From positions 1 through 64,000 of the forward strand of contig NZ_PDCP01000010.1 in assembly GCF_002553505.1 (NCBI RefSeq): 64,000 nucleotides of DNA. Direction: 5' to 3'. The notes under the pieces were generated by a model. That model worked only from the letters and a program-made list of their open reading frames with translations, was not told the DNA's origin and made no database searches. Source of the stretch: Mycolicibacterium agri. Lineage in GTDB: Bacteria > Actinomycetota > Actinomycetes > Mycobacteriales > Mycobacteriaceae. Position numbers and translations under genes: made by a program. Shown here piece after piece: positions 9,334 through 18,608 of the stretch. The first letter of the stretch is position 1. Every line of letters begins with the position of its first letter.

Positions 9334-11343
9334 CTACCAGTGCACCCCCGGGACCAACCGCACCGCGCGCTTGACCGGCCGGGGCATTCGCACCCGCGGC
9401 ACCGTCCGAGCCGGGCGTCGGGGTCGCCGTGACGGCGGACGTGAAGGCGGCTCCGACTCGACGCCTCTGGCCGCCGGCGAGTCGGGATAGCCCAGGTAGA
9501 ACTGGTGCAAAACCCGCCGCGAGAGCTTCGGCGTGAAGTAGTGGCCGGCGTCGGCCAGCGTGCCCAGCGGGGTGTCGATCCGCACCGGCTTCTCGATCAG
9601 GCCGCGCACCACCATCGCCGCGGCGTGCTCGGCGCTGATCGCGGGCACCGGGTTGAGCCGCCGCGACGGCACGATCATCGGCGTGCGCACCAGCGGCATG
9701 TGGATGGTCGTGAACGTGATGTGGTCGGAAAGCGTCTCGGACGCCACCACGTCGGCGAACGCGTCCAGCGCCGCCTTCGACGGCAGATATGAGCTGTACT
9801 TCGGATTGCGCGCCTGCACTCCGGCGCTCGACACGTTGACGACGTGCCCGAACCGCCGTTCGCGCCAATGCGGCAGCAACGCCAGCACCATCCGCACAGC
9901 GCCGAAGTAGTTGACCGCCATCACCCGTTCGTAGTCGTGCAGCCGATCGGTCGACGCGGTCACCGAGCGGCGGATCGAGCGTCCGGCGTTGTTGACGAGA
10001 TAGTCGACGTGGTCGAACCGGCCGAGAATGTCCTTGACGGTGTGTTCGACCGAGGTGCTGTCGGTGACATCGCACGCGAACGCGTAGGCCCGACCACCGG
10101 CGGCGCGGATCTCGGCCACCAACTCGTCGAGCGCTTCGCCGTTGCGCGCCAACGCAAATACCGTCGCGCCGCGTTCGGCCACCGCGATCGCCGAGGCGCG
10201 GCCGATCCCGCTCGACGCTCCGGTGATGATCACGTGCTTGCCCACCAGCGGCCCGGCGGGGTCGTCGCGGCGGGCGCGATCGGGGTCGAGATGTTCTGCC
10301 CAATACCGCCACAGCTTGGGCGCGTACGACGCAAACTCCGGTACGTCAATCCCGGCGCCGCGCAGGGCTTCGCGGGTGTTGTCGGCGGTGAATGTCGGCA
10401 TCAAATCGACGACGTCGAGGATCTCGGCCGGGATGCCCAACTGCGTCACCGCCATGTTGCGCAAGACCCTCGCTCGCCCGGTCACCCGGAGAAACGGTGT
10501 GGCGGTGCCGCGCGGCAGCGAGCCGCGTAGCGGTGGCAGGCCCGCCGCTTTCGCGATCCCCCGGTAGATGCCGCGCAGCCCGATGTTCTCGGGTGCGGTG
10601 AGGTGGAAGGTCTGTCCGTCGCGGCCGTCGGCGTGCATCAACTCGGTCAGCGCGTCGACGACGTAGTCGACCGGAACGATGTTGGTGCGGCCGGTGTCGG
10701 GCAGCAGCACCGGCGTAAATCGTGGCAGCACAGCAAGTTTGGCCAGGATGCCGAAGAAGTAGTACGGGCCGTCGACCTTGTCCATCTCGCCGGTGCGCGA
10801 ATCGCCGACCACCACGGCAGGACGGTAGACCCGGTAGCGCAGACCGGGCTCGGAGCGCACCAGCAGCTCGGCCTCGAACTTGGTCTGGTGATAGGGCGAC
10901 GGCAAGTCCTGCCCGACGTCGAAGTCGTCTTCGGTGTACTCGCCGCGATAGGTGCCCGCGACCGCGATCGACGACACATGGTGCAGCGTCGCGTCGAGCC
11001 GGCGCGCCAGCGCGATCACTGCCCGCGTGCCCTCCACGTTGGCGGCCCGCTGCAGGCGCTCGGCGGCGGTGATGTCGTAGATCGCCGCGCAGTGCACCAC
11101 ATGCCCGACGGGTCTCAACTCCGCGATCGCCGCGTCGGGAAGGCCGAGGTTGTCGGCGGTGAGATCGCCGACGAGGGCTTTAACGCGATCACCCCAGTCG
11201 TGGTCGTCTGCCAGGCGCTCGAATCTACTCAGCGACGCGCGGCGCACCAGCACCCACACCTCGGCGTCGGGGGATCGTGCCACGAGTTGGGAGACCACTC
11301 GGCGACCAATAAACCCGGTACCGCCGGTAACGACATAGTGCAT
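9334..11343 (-). CDS. acrA1: Two-module SDR protein, fatty acyl-CoA reductase type (AcrA1-like)
   Basis: A protein of about 669 residues carrying two short-chain dehydrogenase modules. The N-terminal extended SDR/FAR module begins YVVTGGTGFIGRRVV and has the YHQTKFEAE active-site Tyr-Lys. The C-terminal classical SDR begins HVIITGASSGIGRA and has NNAGRS and the catalytic SSYLPSKAALDAF. The architecture matches Rv3391 (AcrA1), proposed to reduce fatty acyl-CoA in lipid or wax metabolism. I start at the ATG giving MHYVVTGGTG, because the 10 residues before it are not part of the fold. It is divergent from htdY, with a 133-bp shared promoter region. The nucleoside hydrolase follows 7 bp downstream, probably in one operon. 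Confidence 0.9.
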   Translation of the reverse strand: MHYVVTGGTGFIGRRVVSQLVARSPDAEVWVLVRRASLSRFERLADDHDWGDRVKALVGDLTADNLGLPDAAIAELRPVGHVVHCAAIYDITAAERLQRAANVEGTRAVIALARRLDATLHHVSSIAVAGTYRGEYTEDDFDVGQDLPSPYHQTKFEAELLVRSEPGLRYRVYRPAVVVGDSRTGEMDKVDGPYYFFGILAKLAVLPRFTPVLLPDTGRTNIVPVDYVVDALTELMHADGRDGQTFHLTAPENIGLRGIYRGIAKAAGLPPLRGSLPRGTATPFLRVTGRARVLRNMAVTQLGIPAEILDVVDLMPTFTADNTREALRGAGIDVPEFASYAPKLWRYWAEHLDPDRARRDDPAGPLVGKHVIITGASSGIGRASAIAVAERGATVFALARNGEALDELVAEIRAAGGRAYAFACDVTDSTSVEHTVKDILGRFDHVDYLVNNAGRSIRRSVTASTDRLHDYERVMAVNYFGAVRMVLALLPHWRERRFGHVVNVSSAGVQARNPKYSSYLPSKAALDAFADVVASETLSDHITFTTIHMPLVRTPMIVPSRRLNPVPAISAEHAAAMVVRGLIEKPVRIDTPLGTLADAGHYFTPKLSRRVLHQFYLGYPDSPAARGVESEPPSRPPSRRPRRPARTVPRVRMPRPVKRAVRLVPGVHW

Positions 11344-11476
11344 GCGGTCATGTTCGTCCGTGACCCGACCCACGTCAACGGGGTGTGACGTGATCGGTCG
11401 GCCGAGATCGAGATGTGGTCCTCAATCGCGCAGACGCTGCGACCGATATCGTCCGAGCAGACCGAAGGGAGTGCCA

Positions 11477-12346
11477 ATGCCGATCGACCCGAATGCGATA
11501 GGCGCGAAAACCGATCCGTACATCTACGAGTGGACCGACCGAGACACGCTGCTCTACGCGCTGGGCGTCGGTGCGGGCACCGAGGATCTCGCCTTCACCA
11601 CCGAGAACAGCCACGGCATTGCGCAACAGGTGCTTCCCACTTTCGCCGTCATCGCGTGCACGGGCTTCGCCGCCGCGGGCAAGATCGGCACCTTCAACTT
11701 CGCGATGCTGCTGCACGGCTCGCAGCAGATCCGGCTGTTCGAACCGCTGCCTCCTGCGGGCAAGCTCAGCGTGGTCGGTGAGGTCGCCGACATTCAGGAC
11801 AAGGGTGAGGGCAAGAACGCCGTCGTCATGCTCAAGGCGACCGGCACGAATCCCGACACCGGCGCGGTGGTCGCCGAAACGATGGCCACGGCGGTGATTC
11901 GCGGTGAAGGCGGCTTCGGCGGCCAGCCCGGCCAGCGTCCCCCGGCACCCGAGATTCCCGACCGCGAGCCCGACGCGCGCATCGCGTTACCCACTCGCGA
12001 GGACCAGGCGTTGATCTACCGGCTGTCGGGTGATCGCAACCCGCTGCACAGCGATCCGTGGTTCGCAAAGGAGATGGCCGGTTTCCCGAAACCGATCCTG
12101 CACGGACTGTGCACCTACGGGGTGGCCGGGCGCGCGCTGGTCAAAGAACTCGGCGGCGGTGACGCGACGAAGGTGACCGCGATCGGCGCGCGCTTCACTT
12201 CGCCGGTGTTCCCGGGCGAGACGCTGACCACCTCGATCTGGCGCACCGAACCGGGCCGCGGCGTCTACCGGACCGAGGCGTCCAACCCGGACGGATCGAA
12301 CGCGCGGCTGGTACTTGACGACGGGGTCGTCGAATACGCCGACTGA
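11477..12346 (+). CDS. htdY: MaoC-like (R)-specific enoyl/3-hydroxyacyl dehydratase (HtdY-like)
   Basis: A double hot-dog hydratase of 289 residues that interconverts 3-hydroxyacyl and trans-2-enoyl thioesters in fatty-acid metabolism. The hydratase-2 motif is clear in YRLSGDRNPLHSDPWFAKEM, with catalytic Asp and His. The N-terminal half is the degenerate hot dog. The start at MPIDPNAIG is chosen because GAAGGGA lies about 6 bp upstream and homologues begin there. The 45 extra codons upstream are Arg/Ser-rich, with no similarity to the fold. It corresponds to Rv3389c by sequence and by its neighbour acrA1. Convergent or coupled partners are absent, and the USP gene follows 29 bp downstream. 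Confidence 0.93.
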   Translation: MPIDPNAIGAKTDPYIYEWTDRDTLLYALGVGAGTEDLAFTTENSHGIAQQVLPTFAVIACTGFAAAGKIGTFNFAMLLHGSQQIRLFEPLPPAGKLSVVGEVADIQDKGEGKNAVVMLKATGTNPDTGAVVAETMATAVIRGEGGFGGQPGQRPPAPEIPDREPDARIALPTREDQALIYRLSGDRNPLHSDPWFAKEMAGFPKPILHGLCTYGVAGRALVKELGGGDATKVTAIGARFTSPVFPGETLTTSIWRTEPGRGVYRTEASNPDGSNARLVLDDGVVEYAD

Positions 12347-12375
12347 GCCGCCCGCGGTAGTAGAGGATGTCCACC

Positions 12376-13257
12376 ATGAGGCTGGTCGTCGGTTACCTGG
12401 CCACCCCCGGTGGCGCAGACGCGGTGGCTCTCGGGGTTCGGCTGGCCCGGACCCTGGGCGCCGAGTTGGATCTTTGTATGGTCCTGCCGCCCGACCGCGC
12501 CGTGCCGGCACGGTTGACGGTCGGCGACTACGAGGACCTGCTGGCACAGCAGGCCAAGCAGTGGCTGAGCGAGGCGTCGGTGCCCGACGACATCGTCTCG
12601 ACCAGCCACGTCACCTTCTGTGAGTCGTTCTCCGAGGGGCTGATCCAAGAGGTCGCGCGCCTGGAGGCCGACGGCATCGTCGTCGGCGGCTCCGGTGGCG
12701 GGTTGGCGGCATCGTTCACGCTCGGGTCGGTGGTCAACGAGCTGCTGCACTCATCGCCGGTGCCCGTTACAGTGGCGCCGCGCGGCAGCCGTCACTCCGA
12801 CGTCGAGCGGATCCGCGAAGTGACGTGTGCGATCGGCGAGCGGGCAGGGGCGGATCTGTTGCTGCGCACCGCGGTACGGTTCAGCAAAGCGGCGGGCACG
12901 CCGTTGCGGCTGGTGTCGCTGGTGGCGCTCGACCCGGTCTTCGGGCAGCTCCGCGGCGACGCCGAGGCCGTCCGGCAACGCGCCCTCGATCATGCGCAGC
13001 GCACCCTCGAAGCCGCGAAAGCCGAGCTGCCCGAGAAGATTCCGGTCACCTCGACCGTCGTCGAAGGAAACTCGGTCGAAGATGCGGTCGCCAAGCTCGA
13101 TTGGCGCGACGGCGATCTCATCATGGTGGGCTCCAGCCGGCTCAGCGCGCCGAGGCGGCTGTTCCTCGGTTCCACCGCCGCGAAGATGCTGCGGGTGCTC
13201 GACGTGCCGATGATGGTCGTGCCGCGCGACCAACTCGACGTGACCCAATTGACGTGA
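12376..13257 (+). CDS. Universal stress protein, tandem Usp domains
   Basis: A cytoplasmic stress protein of about 293 residues with two Usp alpha/beta domains. The first starts MRLVVGYLATPGGADAV, and the second starts near residue 140 (VERIREVTCAIGERAGADLL). The ATP-binding G-x2-G-x9-G pattern is partial: IVVGGSGGGLAASFTLGSVVNELLH in domain 1 and IMVGSSRLSAPRRLFLGSTAAKML in domain 2. I start at ATG 12376 because AGAGG lies 9 bp upstream; the ATG at 12367 directly abuts that RBS. The gene lies just downstream of htdY, and a second USP gene follows 78 bp later. Confidence 0.88.
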   Translation: MRLVVGYLATPGGADAVALGVRLARTLGAELDLCMVLPPDRAVPARLTVGDYEDLLAQQAKQWLSEASVPDDIVSTSHVTFCESFSEGLIQEVARLEADGIVVGGSGGGLAASFTLGSVVNELLHSSPVPVTVAPRGSRHSDVERIREVTCAIGERAGADLLLRTAVRFSKAAGTPLRLVSLVALDPVFGQLRGDAEAVRQRALDHAQRTLEAAKAELPEKIPVTSTVVEGNSVEDAVAKLDWRDGDLIMVGSSRLSAPRRLFLGSTAAKMLRVLDVPMMVVPRDQLDVTQLT

Positions 13258-13284
13258 GCCGGAGGCGTCTGGTCCACCCGAACA

Positions 13285-13300
13285 GGTGACCAAAGGCCTC
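13285..13300 (+). promoter_or_regulatory. Possible DosR-like box before the second usp gene
   Basis: GGTGACCAAAGGCCTC resembles the dyad of mycobacterial dormancy (DosR) operators, which have GGGAC-N-GNCCC character. It ends 35 bp upstream of the USP start, and many tandem-domain Usp genes belong to that regulon. The match is imperfect, so the call is tentative. Confidence 0.3.
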
Positions 13301-13334
13301 AGCCGGGCGGCTCCGTCGGTCATATGTTGGTGTT

Positions 13335-14225
13335 ATGTCTGAGTCAGTAGTTCATCGGGGCATTCTGGTCGGGGTCGACGGCTCTGCCGCCTCACAGGCC
13401 GCCATCAAGTGGGCGACCCACACTGCGGCCTTGCACAACCAGCCACTGACGTTGGTGCACGTCGTTGTTCCCATCGTTCCGGCCGCCGGGTCAATGGAAT
13501 TCGCCGCGGCCGGCGACTTCTTCAGGTGGCAGCAAGACGAAGCCGTGCGCGTGCTCGACGAGGCCCGCGGCATCGTCGCAGAAGCCTCCTCCGAGGCGGG
13601 CCCTCCGATGGTGCACAGCTCGGTGGTGCACGGCGGAGCCGTCGCCTCGCTGGTGGACCTGTCGAAGGACGCCGATCTGATCGTCGTCGGCTCACGGGGT
13701 CTGGGAGCCTTCAGCCGGCTGCTGATGGGCTCGGTCAGCACCGGTCTTGTGCATCATGCGCATTGCGCGGTCGCGGTCATCCACGACGATGCGTCCGAGG
13801 TCGCGCCGGATGCGCCTGTCCTCGTTGGCATCGACGGCTCACCGGTGTCGCTGTCGGCCACCGAGATCGCGTTCGACGAGGCGTCGCGTCGCGGCGTCGA
13901 CCTGGTCGCCCTGCATGCCTGGCGCGACATCACGAGCATGTACGAGTTGCCCGGCCTGGACATCGAGCGGCTGGAAGAGGAAGCCCATCGCGCGCTTGCC
14001 GAATCCCTCGCCGGTTTCAAGGAGCGCTATCCCGACGTCAAAGTGCACCGTCTCGTCGTCAGCGACGCGCCGGCTCGACAGCTCATCGAGAATGCGAAGG
14101 ACGCGCAGTTGGTCGTCGTCGGCAGCCATGGCCGGGGCGGGTTCGCCGGTATGCTGCTCGGCTCGGTCAGCACCGCGGTCGTGCACGCGGTCAAGACGCC
14201 GACGATCGTGGCGCGACCCCGCTAG
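13335..14225 (+). CDS. Universal stress protein, tandem Usp domains (ATP-binding type)
   Basis: A 296-residue tandem Usp protein with both ATP-binding loops intact: VVGSRGLGAFSRLLMGSVST in the first domain and VVGSHGRGGFAGMLLGSVST in the second. These are G-x2-G-x9-G-S/T loops. Mycobacterial relatives such as Rv2623 bind ATP and modulate growth in hypoxia or stress; transfer of that role here is by family. Start is the ATG at 13335. The 78-bp gap from the previous usp gene holds a weak DosR-like dyad, so it may have its own promoter. It converges with the secreted-protein gene at 14232 with a 6-bp gap. Confidence 0.93.
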   Translation: MSESVVHRGILVGVDGSAASQAAIKWATHTAALHNQPLTLVHVVVPIVPAAGSMEFAAAGDFFRWQQDEAVRVLDEARGIVAEASSEAGPPMVHSSVVHGGAVASLVDLSKDADLIVVGSRGLGAFSRLLMGSVSTGLVHHAHCAVAVIHDDASEVAPDAPVLVGIDGSPVSLSATEIAFDEASRRGVDLVALHAWRDITSMYELPGLDIERLEEEAHRALAESLAGFKERYPDVKVHRLVVSDAPARQLIENAKDAQLVVVGSHGRGGFAGMLLGSVSTAVVHAVKTPTIVARPR

Positions 14226-14231
14226 CGGACG

Positions 14232-15164
14232 TCAGGCGCCCAGGGAGTTGCCGATGCCGGGCGGGCGGTCGCCCTCGATGCCCGACAGCCCTTTCTCCGG
14301 ATCGTGCAGGAGCCCGAGTGGGTCGAGGAAGTTCCACGCGGTGCTGAAGGCGCCCTCTTTGAGCTTTCTTGCCGGATCCTCCTGATTGGTCAGGTCGGCG
14401 ACGATGTCGTAGCCGTAGTACAGGAATGAGCCCGGCGGCGTCGTCTTGATCAGTTCGTTGACGATGATCTGCCGTGCGTCCAGGTCGCCTCCGAGGGCAT
14501 CGCCCAGCTTGGGAACGATCTTGCTGATCGGAACGATCGCGTTGACCCAGGGCACCATCTGCGTGCCCCGATAGGCCTGCTCGACGCCTTCGCGGACGAA
14601 GGGCTTCAGGTCCTTCGGCGCAGCGTCGGAAAGCTGATCCCTGATCTGCACCACCGGGGTGGGTATGCCGACGGGCTCATGATCGGTGGCCCCGAAGGGG
14701 TTGGGAAGACCGGTGTTCGGCTCGGCCTGCACGACAACGTCGTTGTCGTTGTTCGTCGTGGCGGCGGTCGGCGCGGCGGATTCGCGTGGTTGGAACAGGC
14801 GCTTGAGCCGCTCGACCTGCTGGGCCTCGAACTCCTGGGGCGTCAGCTTGGGCTTGCGGACGGTGATCTGGGTGGCCGAGACGTTGGCGTCGTTTGACTT
14901 GGCTGTTTGCTTGTCGGTCGACGAATTCCGGTGCGACGAAGCGGCTTTGGTTACCTGATCGGCGGCGTGGCCGAGGTGGCGGGTCAGCTTCTCCAGCGGC
15001 TTCGGCCGGTCGGTTTTGGTCTCGTGCTTGGCGGGTTCGGACTTGACGCCGTCCTCGGTGGTGTCGGCGCTGGCCGTTGCCGCACCCGCGACCGCAATGG
15101 CCGCTCCGACGCCCGCGGCGACTGCGGCGCCCCCGAGATAGCCGATGTACTTCGTTGACGCCAT
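14232..15164 (-). CDS. Secreted protein of unknown function
   Basis: A 310-residue exported protein. The start giving MASTKYIGYLGG is supported by GGAAAGG about 6 bp upstream and by the signal peptide that follows, which ends ATASA before DTTED. The middle is charged and low in complexity (Lys/Glu/Thr to residue about 150). The C-terminal domain (about 195-310) has well-conserved-looking blocks such as GTQMVPWVNAIVPISKIVP and GSFLYYGYDIVADL. I do not recognise a named family, though similar tails occur in mycobacterial secreted proteins. It is divergent from dnaE2 across 146 bp that hold the LexA box, so DNA damage could affect it too. Confidence 0.78.
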   Translation of the reverse strand: MASTKYIGYLGGAAVAAGVGAAIAVAGAATASADTTEDGVKSEPAKHETKTDRPKPLEKLTRHLGHAADQVTKAASSHRNSSTDKQTAKSNDANVSATQITVRKPKLTPQEFEAQQVERLKRLFQPRESAAPTAATTNNDNDVVVQAEPNTGLPNPFGATDHEPVGIPTPVVQIRDQLSDAAPKDLKPFVREGVEQAYRGTQMVPWVNAIVPISKIVPKLGDALGGDLDARQIIVNELIKTTPPGSFLYYGYDIVADLTNQEDPARKLKEGAFSTAWNFLDPLGLLHDPEKGLSGIEGDRPPGIGNSLGA

Positions 15165-15282
15165 TGCATTCCTTTCCGGGCCTGCCGGGCTGCTCCGGGG
15201 TGATCTCGGTTGATCTTGGCCAAAGGCATCGTAGAGGCAGGGGGCACGGTTGGCAGCGGGGATACTCGTCCAGCTGTTCGAC

Positions 15283-15298
15283 TCGAACAACTGTTCGA
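15283..15298 (+). promoter_or_regulatory. LexA (SOS) box upstream of dnaE2
   Basis: TCGAACAACTGTTCGA is a perfect palindromic match to the mycobacterial LexA operator TCGAAC-N4-GTTCGA. A further overlapping half-site GTTCGA lies just upstream (15276-15281). The box ends 12 bp before the dnaE2 ATG. This fits LexA control of dnaE2 known in mycobacteria. Confidence 0.95.
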
Positions 15299-15310
15299 TA
15301 GACTGTCGCC

Positions 15311-18300
15311 ATGGGCTGGCACACCGGGCCGCCGAGCTGGACAGAGATGGAGCGGGTGCTCCACGGTAAGCCGCGCCGCGCGGGCTGGCCCATCGACGAG
15401 CAGATCGGCGATGGCGGCGACAGTCCGGCCTGGTCCCGCAAGCGGGGGAGCTACCAGCCGCTGGATGTGCAGCGGCCTGCGTCGTTGGTGCCGTATGCCG
15501 AGTTGCACGCGCACTCGGCGTACAGCTTTCTCGACGGAGCCAGCACGCCGGAGGAACTCGTCGAGGAGGCCGCGCGACTGGGGCTGCGCGCGATCGCGCT
15601 GACCGACCACGACGGGTTCTATGGCGTGGTGCGCTTCGCCGAAGCAGCCAAGGAACTCGGCGTGCAGACGGTGTTCGGTGCCGAGTTGTCCCTCGGCGGC
15701 GGCGACCGCACCGAGGTGCCCGACCCTTCCGGACCGCATCTGCTGGTGCTCGCCCGTGGGCCCGAGGGATATCGACGGTTGTCGCGTCAGCTGGCGTTGG
15801 CGCATCTCGCCGGCGGCGAAAAAGGCGTCCTGCGCTACGACTACGACGCGTTGACCGAGGCGGCGGGTGGACACTGGCACATCCTGACCGGATGCCGCAA
15901 AGGGCATGTCCGCCAAGCGCTTACCGACGGCGGGCCGAAAGCCGCGGAGAAGGCGCTGGCCGATCTGGTGGATCGGTTCGGCAAGGATCGGGTCAGCATC
16001 GAGCTCACCCACCACGGGCATCCGCTCGACGATGAGCGCAACGCCGCGCTGGCGCAACTGGCGCCGCGGTTCGGCGTCGGCGTCGTCGCCACCACCGCAG
16101 CCCATTTCGCCGAGCCCTCCCGCGGTCGGCTCGCGATGGCCATGGGCGCGATCCGGGCCCGCAACTCGATCGACGAAGCGGCGGGTTACCTTGCCCCGCT
16201 GTGCGGTTCGCATCTCCGGTCGGGGGAGGAGATGGCGCAGGTGTTCGCCCACTGCCCCGAGGTGGTGACGGCCGCGGCCGAACTCGGCGAACAGTGCGCC
16301 TTCGAGTTGGCGCTGATCGCGCCGCAGTTGCCGCCGTTCGACGTGCCGGAGGGGCACACCGAGAACAGCTGGCTGCGGCATCTGGTCATGATGGGCGCTC
16401 GTGACCGCTACGGCCCGCCCGAGCGGGCACGGCGGGCGTACGACCAGATCGAGCATGAGCTGAAAATCATTGCCGAACTGAACTTTCCGGGCTACTTCCT
16501 GGTGGTGCACGACATCACCCGGTTCTGCAAGGAGAACGGCATTCTGGCCCAGGGCAGGGGATCGGCGGCCAACTCGGCGGTCTGCTATGCGCTCGGTGTC
16601 ACCAACGTCGACCCGGTGGCCAACGAATTGCTGTTCGAGCGGTTTCTCTCCCCGGCAAGGGACGGCCCACCCGATATCGACATCGACATCGAATCGGACC
16701 TGCGGGAGAAGGCCATTCAGTATGTCTACGACCGCTATGGCCGTGACTACGCCGCCCAGGTCGCCAACGTCATCACTTACCGCGGGCGCAGCGCGGTGCG
16801 TGACATGGCCCGTGCGCTGGGGTTCTCCCAGGGGCAGCAGGACGCGTGGAGCAAGCAGATCGGCCAGTGGGGCAACCTGACCGAGGCCACACACGTCGAG
16901 GACGTGCCGGAGCAGGTGATCGAGTTGGCCACGCAGATCTCCAACCTGCCGCGGCACATGGGCATCCACTCCGGGGGCATGGTGATCTGCGATCGGCCGA
17001 TCGCCGACGTGTGCCCGGTGGAGTGGGCGCGGATGGAAAACCGCAGTGTGCTGCAGTGGGACAAAGATGACTGTGCGGCAATCGGTTTGGTGAAGTTCGA
17101 CATGCTCGGCCTCGGTATGCTGTCGGCATTGCACTATTGCATCGACCTGGTGCGCGAGCACAAGGGCATCGAGGTCGACTTGGCCAAGCTCGACCTGTCC
17201 GAGTCCGCCGTCTACGAAATGCTGCAGAAGGCGGACTCCGTCGGAGTGTTTCAGGTGGAGTCCCGTGCGCAGATGGCCACGCTGCCGCGGCTGAAGCCGC
17301 GGGTGTTCTACGACCTGGTCGTCGAGGTGGCGCTGATCCGGCCGGGGCCGATCCAAGGCGGATCGGTGCACCCCTACATCAAACGGCGCAACGGCGAGGA
17401 GCCCGTCACCTACGAGCACCCGTCGATGGAGCCTGCGCTGCGAAAGACATTGGGTGTGCCGCTGTTTCAGGAGCAGCTCATGCAGATCGCCGTCGACTGC
17501 GCCGGCTTCACCGCCGCCGAGGCCGACCAGTTGCGCCGGGCAATGGGGTCCAAGCGGTCGACCGAGCGGATGCGACGGCTGCGCGACCGGTTCTACGACG
17601 GTATGCGCGAACGGCACGGCATCACCGGCGACGTGGCCGACCGGATCTACGAGAAGCTGGAGGCATTCGCCAACTTCGGTTTCCCCGAAAGCCATTCGCT
17701 GTCGTTCGCCTCGCTGGTGTTCTACTCGTCGTGGTTCAAATTGCACCACCCCGCCGCGTTCTGCGCCGCGCTGCTGCGTGCCCAGCCGATGGGTTTCTAT
17801 TCGCCGCAGACGTTGGTGGCCGATGCCCGTCGACACGGGGTCACCGTGCACGGCCCCGACGTCAACGCCAGCCTGGCGCACGCCACCCTGGAGAATGCGG
17901 GCACCGAGGTGCGGCTGGGGCTCGGCAGCGTCCGCCACATCGGCGACGAGCTGGCCGAGCGGATCGTCGAGGAGCGAAAAGCGAACGGTCCCTTCACGTC
18001 TCTGCTCGACCTGACCGGGCGGGTGCAGCTTTCGGTGCCGCAGACCGAGGCGTTGGCGACGGCGGGCGCGCTGGGCTGCTTCGGGATCACTCGCCGCGAA
18101 GGGCTGTGGGCCGCGGGCGCGGCCGCGACGCAGCGGCCGGACCGACTGCCGGGAGTGGGGGCGTCGTCCCACGTTCCCGTCCTGCCCGGCATGACCGACT
18201 TGGAGTTGGCGGCCTCCGACGTCTGGGCGACCGGCATTTCGACGGACAGCTATCCCACCCAGTTCCTGCGGGCCGACCTCGACGCGATGGGGGTCATCAC

Positions 18301-18604
18301 CGCTGATCGGCTGCTGTCGGTGCCGGACGGATCGCGGGTGCTGGTCGCCGGGGCGGTGACCCATCGCCAGCGTCCCGCGACGGCGCAGGGCGTGACGTTC
18401 ATCAACATCGAGGATGAGACCGGCATGGTCAACATCTTGTGCTCACCAGGGGTGTGGAACCGGCAGCGCAAGCTGGCGCAGACGGCGTCGGCGCTGGTGA
18501 TCCGGGGGCAGGTGCAGAACGCCACCGGTGCGGTCACCGTCGTCGCCGAGCGGCTCAGCAAGCTCGATATGCGAATCGCCTCGCGCAGCAGGGATTTCCG
18601 CTAG
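15311..18604 (+). CDS. dnaE2: DnaE2, error-prone C-family DNA polymerase alpha subunit
   Basis: The catalytic polymerase of the mycobacterial mutasome, with ImuA' and ImuB, responsible for damage-induced mutagenesis. It has 1097 residues. A PHP domain starts at YAELHAHSAYSFLDGAS (HAH at 66-68). The palm carries the catalytic PDIDIDIES at residues 454-462, preceded by ILAQGRGSAANSAVCYALG. A helix-hairpin-helix region and a C-terminal OB fold (GVTFINIEDETGMVNILCSP) follow. The N-terminal MGWHTGPPSWTEMERVL matches other mycobacterial DnaE2 starts. A perfect LexA box sits 12 bp upstream, so induction by DNA damage is expected. It is about 9 kb from imuA'-imuB. Confidence 0.98.
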   Translation: MGWHTGPPSWTEMERVLHGKPRRAGWPIDEQIGDGGDSPAWSRKRGSYQPLDVQRPASLVPYAELHAHSAYSFLDGASTPEELVEEAARLGLRAIALTDHDGFYGVVRFAEAAKELGVQTVFGAELSLGGGDRTEVPDPSGPHLLVLARGPEGYRRLSRQLALAHLAGGEKGVLRYDYDALTEAAGGHWHILTGCRKGHVRQALTDGGPKAAEKALADLVDRFGKDRVSIELTHHGHPLDDERNAALAQLAPRFGVGVVATTAAHFAEPSRGRLAMAMGAIRARNSIDEAAGYLAPLCGSHLRSGEEMAQVFAHCPEVVTAAAELGEQCAFELALIAPQLPPFDVPEGHTENSWLRHLVMMGARDRYGPPERARRAYDQIEHELKIIAELNFPGYFLVVHDITRFCKENGILAQGRGSAANSAVCYALGVTNVDPVANELLFERFLSPARDGPPDIDIDIESDLREKAIQYVYDRYGRDYAAQVANVITYRGRSAVRDMARALGFSQGQQDAWSKQIGQWGNLTEATHVEDVPEQVIELATQISNLPRHMGIHSGGMVICDRPIADVCPVEWARMENRSVLQWDKDDCAAIGLVKFDMLGLGMLSALHYCIDLVREHKGIEVDLAKLDLSESAVYEMLQKADSVGVFQVESRAQMATLPRLKPRVFYDLVVEVALIRPGPIQGGSVHPYIKRRNGEEPVTYEHPSMEPALRKTLGVPLFQEQLMQIAVDCAGFTAAEADQLRRAMGSKRSTERMRRLRDRFYDGMRERHGITGDVADRIYEKLEAFANFGFPESHSLSFASLVFYSSWFKLHHPAAFCAALLRAQPMGFYSPQTLVADARRHGVTVHGPDVNASLAHATLENAGTEVRLGLGSVRHIGDELAERIVEERKANGPFTSLLDLTGRVQLSVPQTEALATAGALGCFGITRREGLWAAGAAATQRPDRLPGVGASSHVPVLPGMTDLELAASDVWATGISTDSYPTQFLRADLDAMGVITADRLLSVPDGSRVLVAGAVTHRQRPATAQGVTFINIEDETGMVNILCSPGVWNRQRKLAQTASALVIRGQVQNATGAVTVVAERLSKLDMRIASRSRDFR

Positions 18605-18608
18605 CTCC

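Noticed and set aside
9017..10312. 431-codon minus-strand frame overlapping the SDR and nucleoside hydrolase genes
   Set aside because: Out-of-frame reading of two recognised genes; no domain of its own.
11342..11476. Upstream extension of the htdY frame by 45 codons
   Set aside because: Overlaps the divergent promoter region and adds Arg/Ser-rich sequence; a good RBS precedes the internal ATG at 11477.
14984..18364. 1126-codon open frame on the minus strand opposite dnaE2
   Set aside because: Arg/His/Gln-rich translation with no domain; it mirrors the high-GC third positions of dnaE2, whose motifs are complete.
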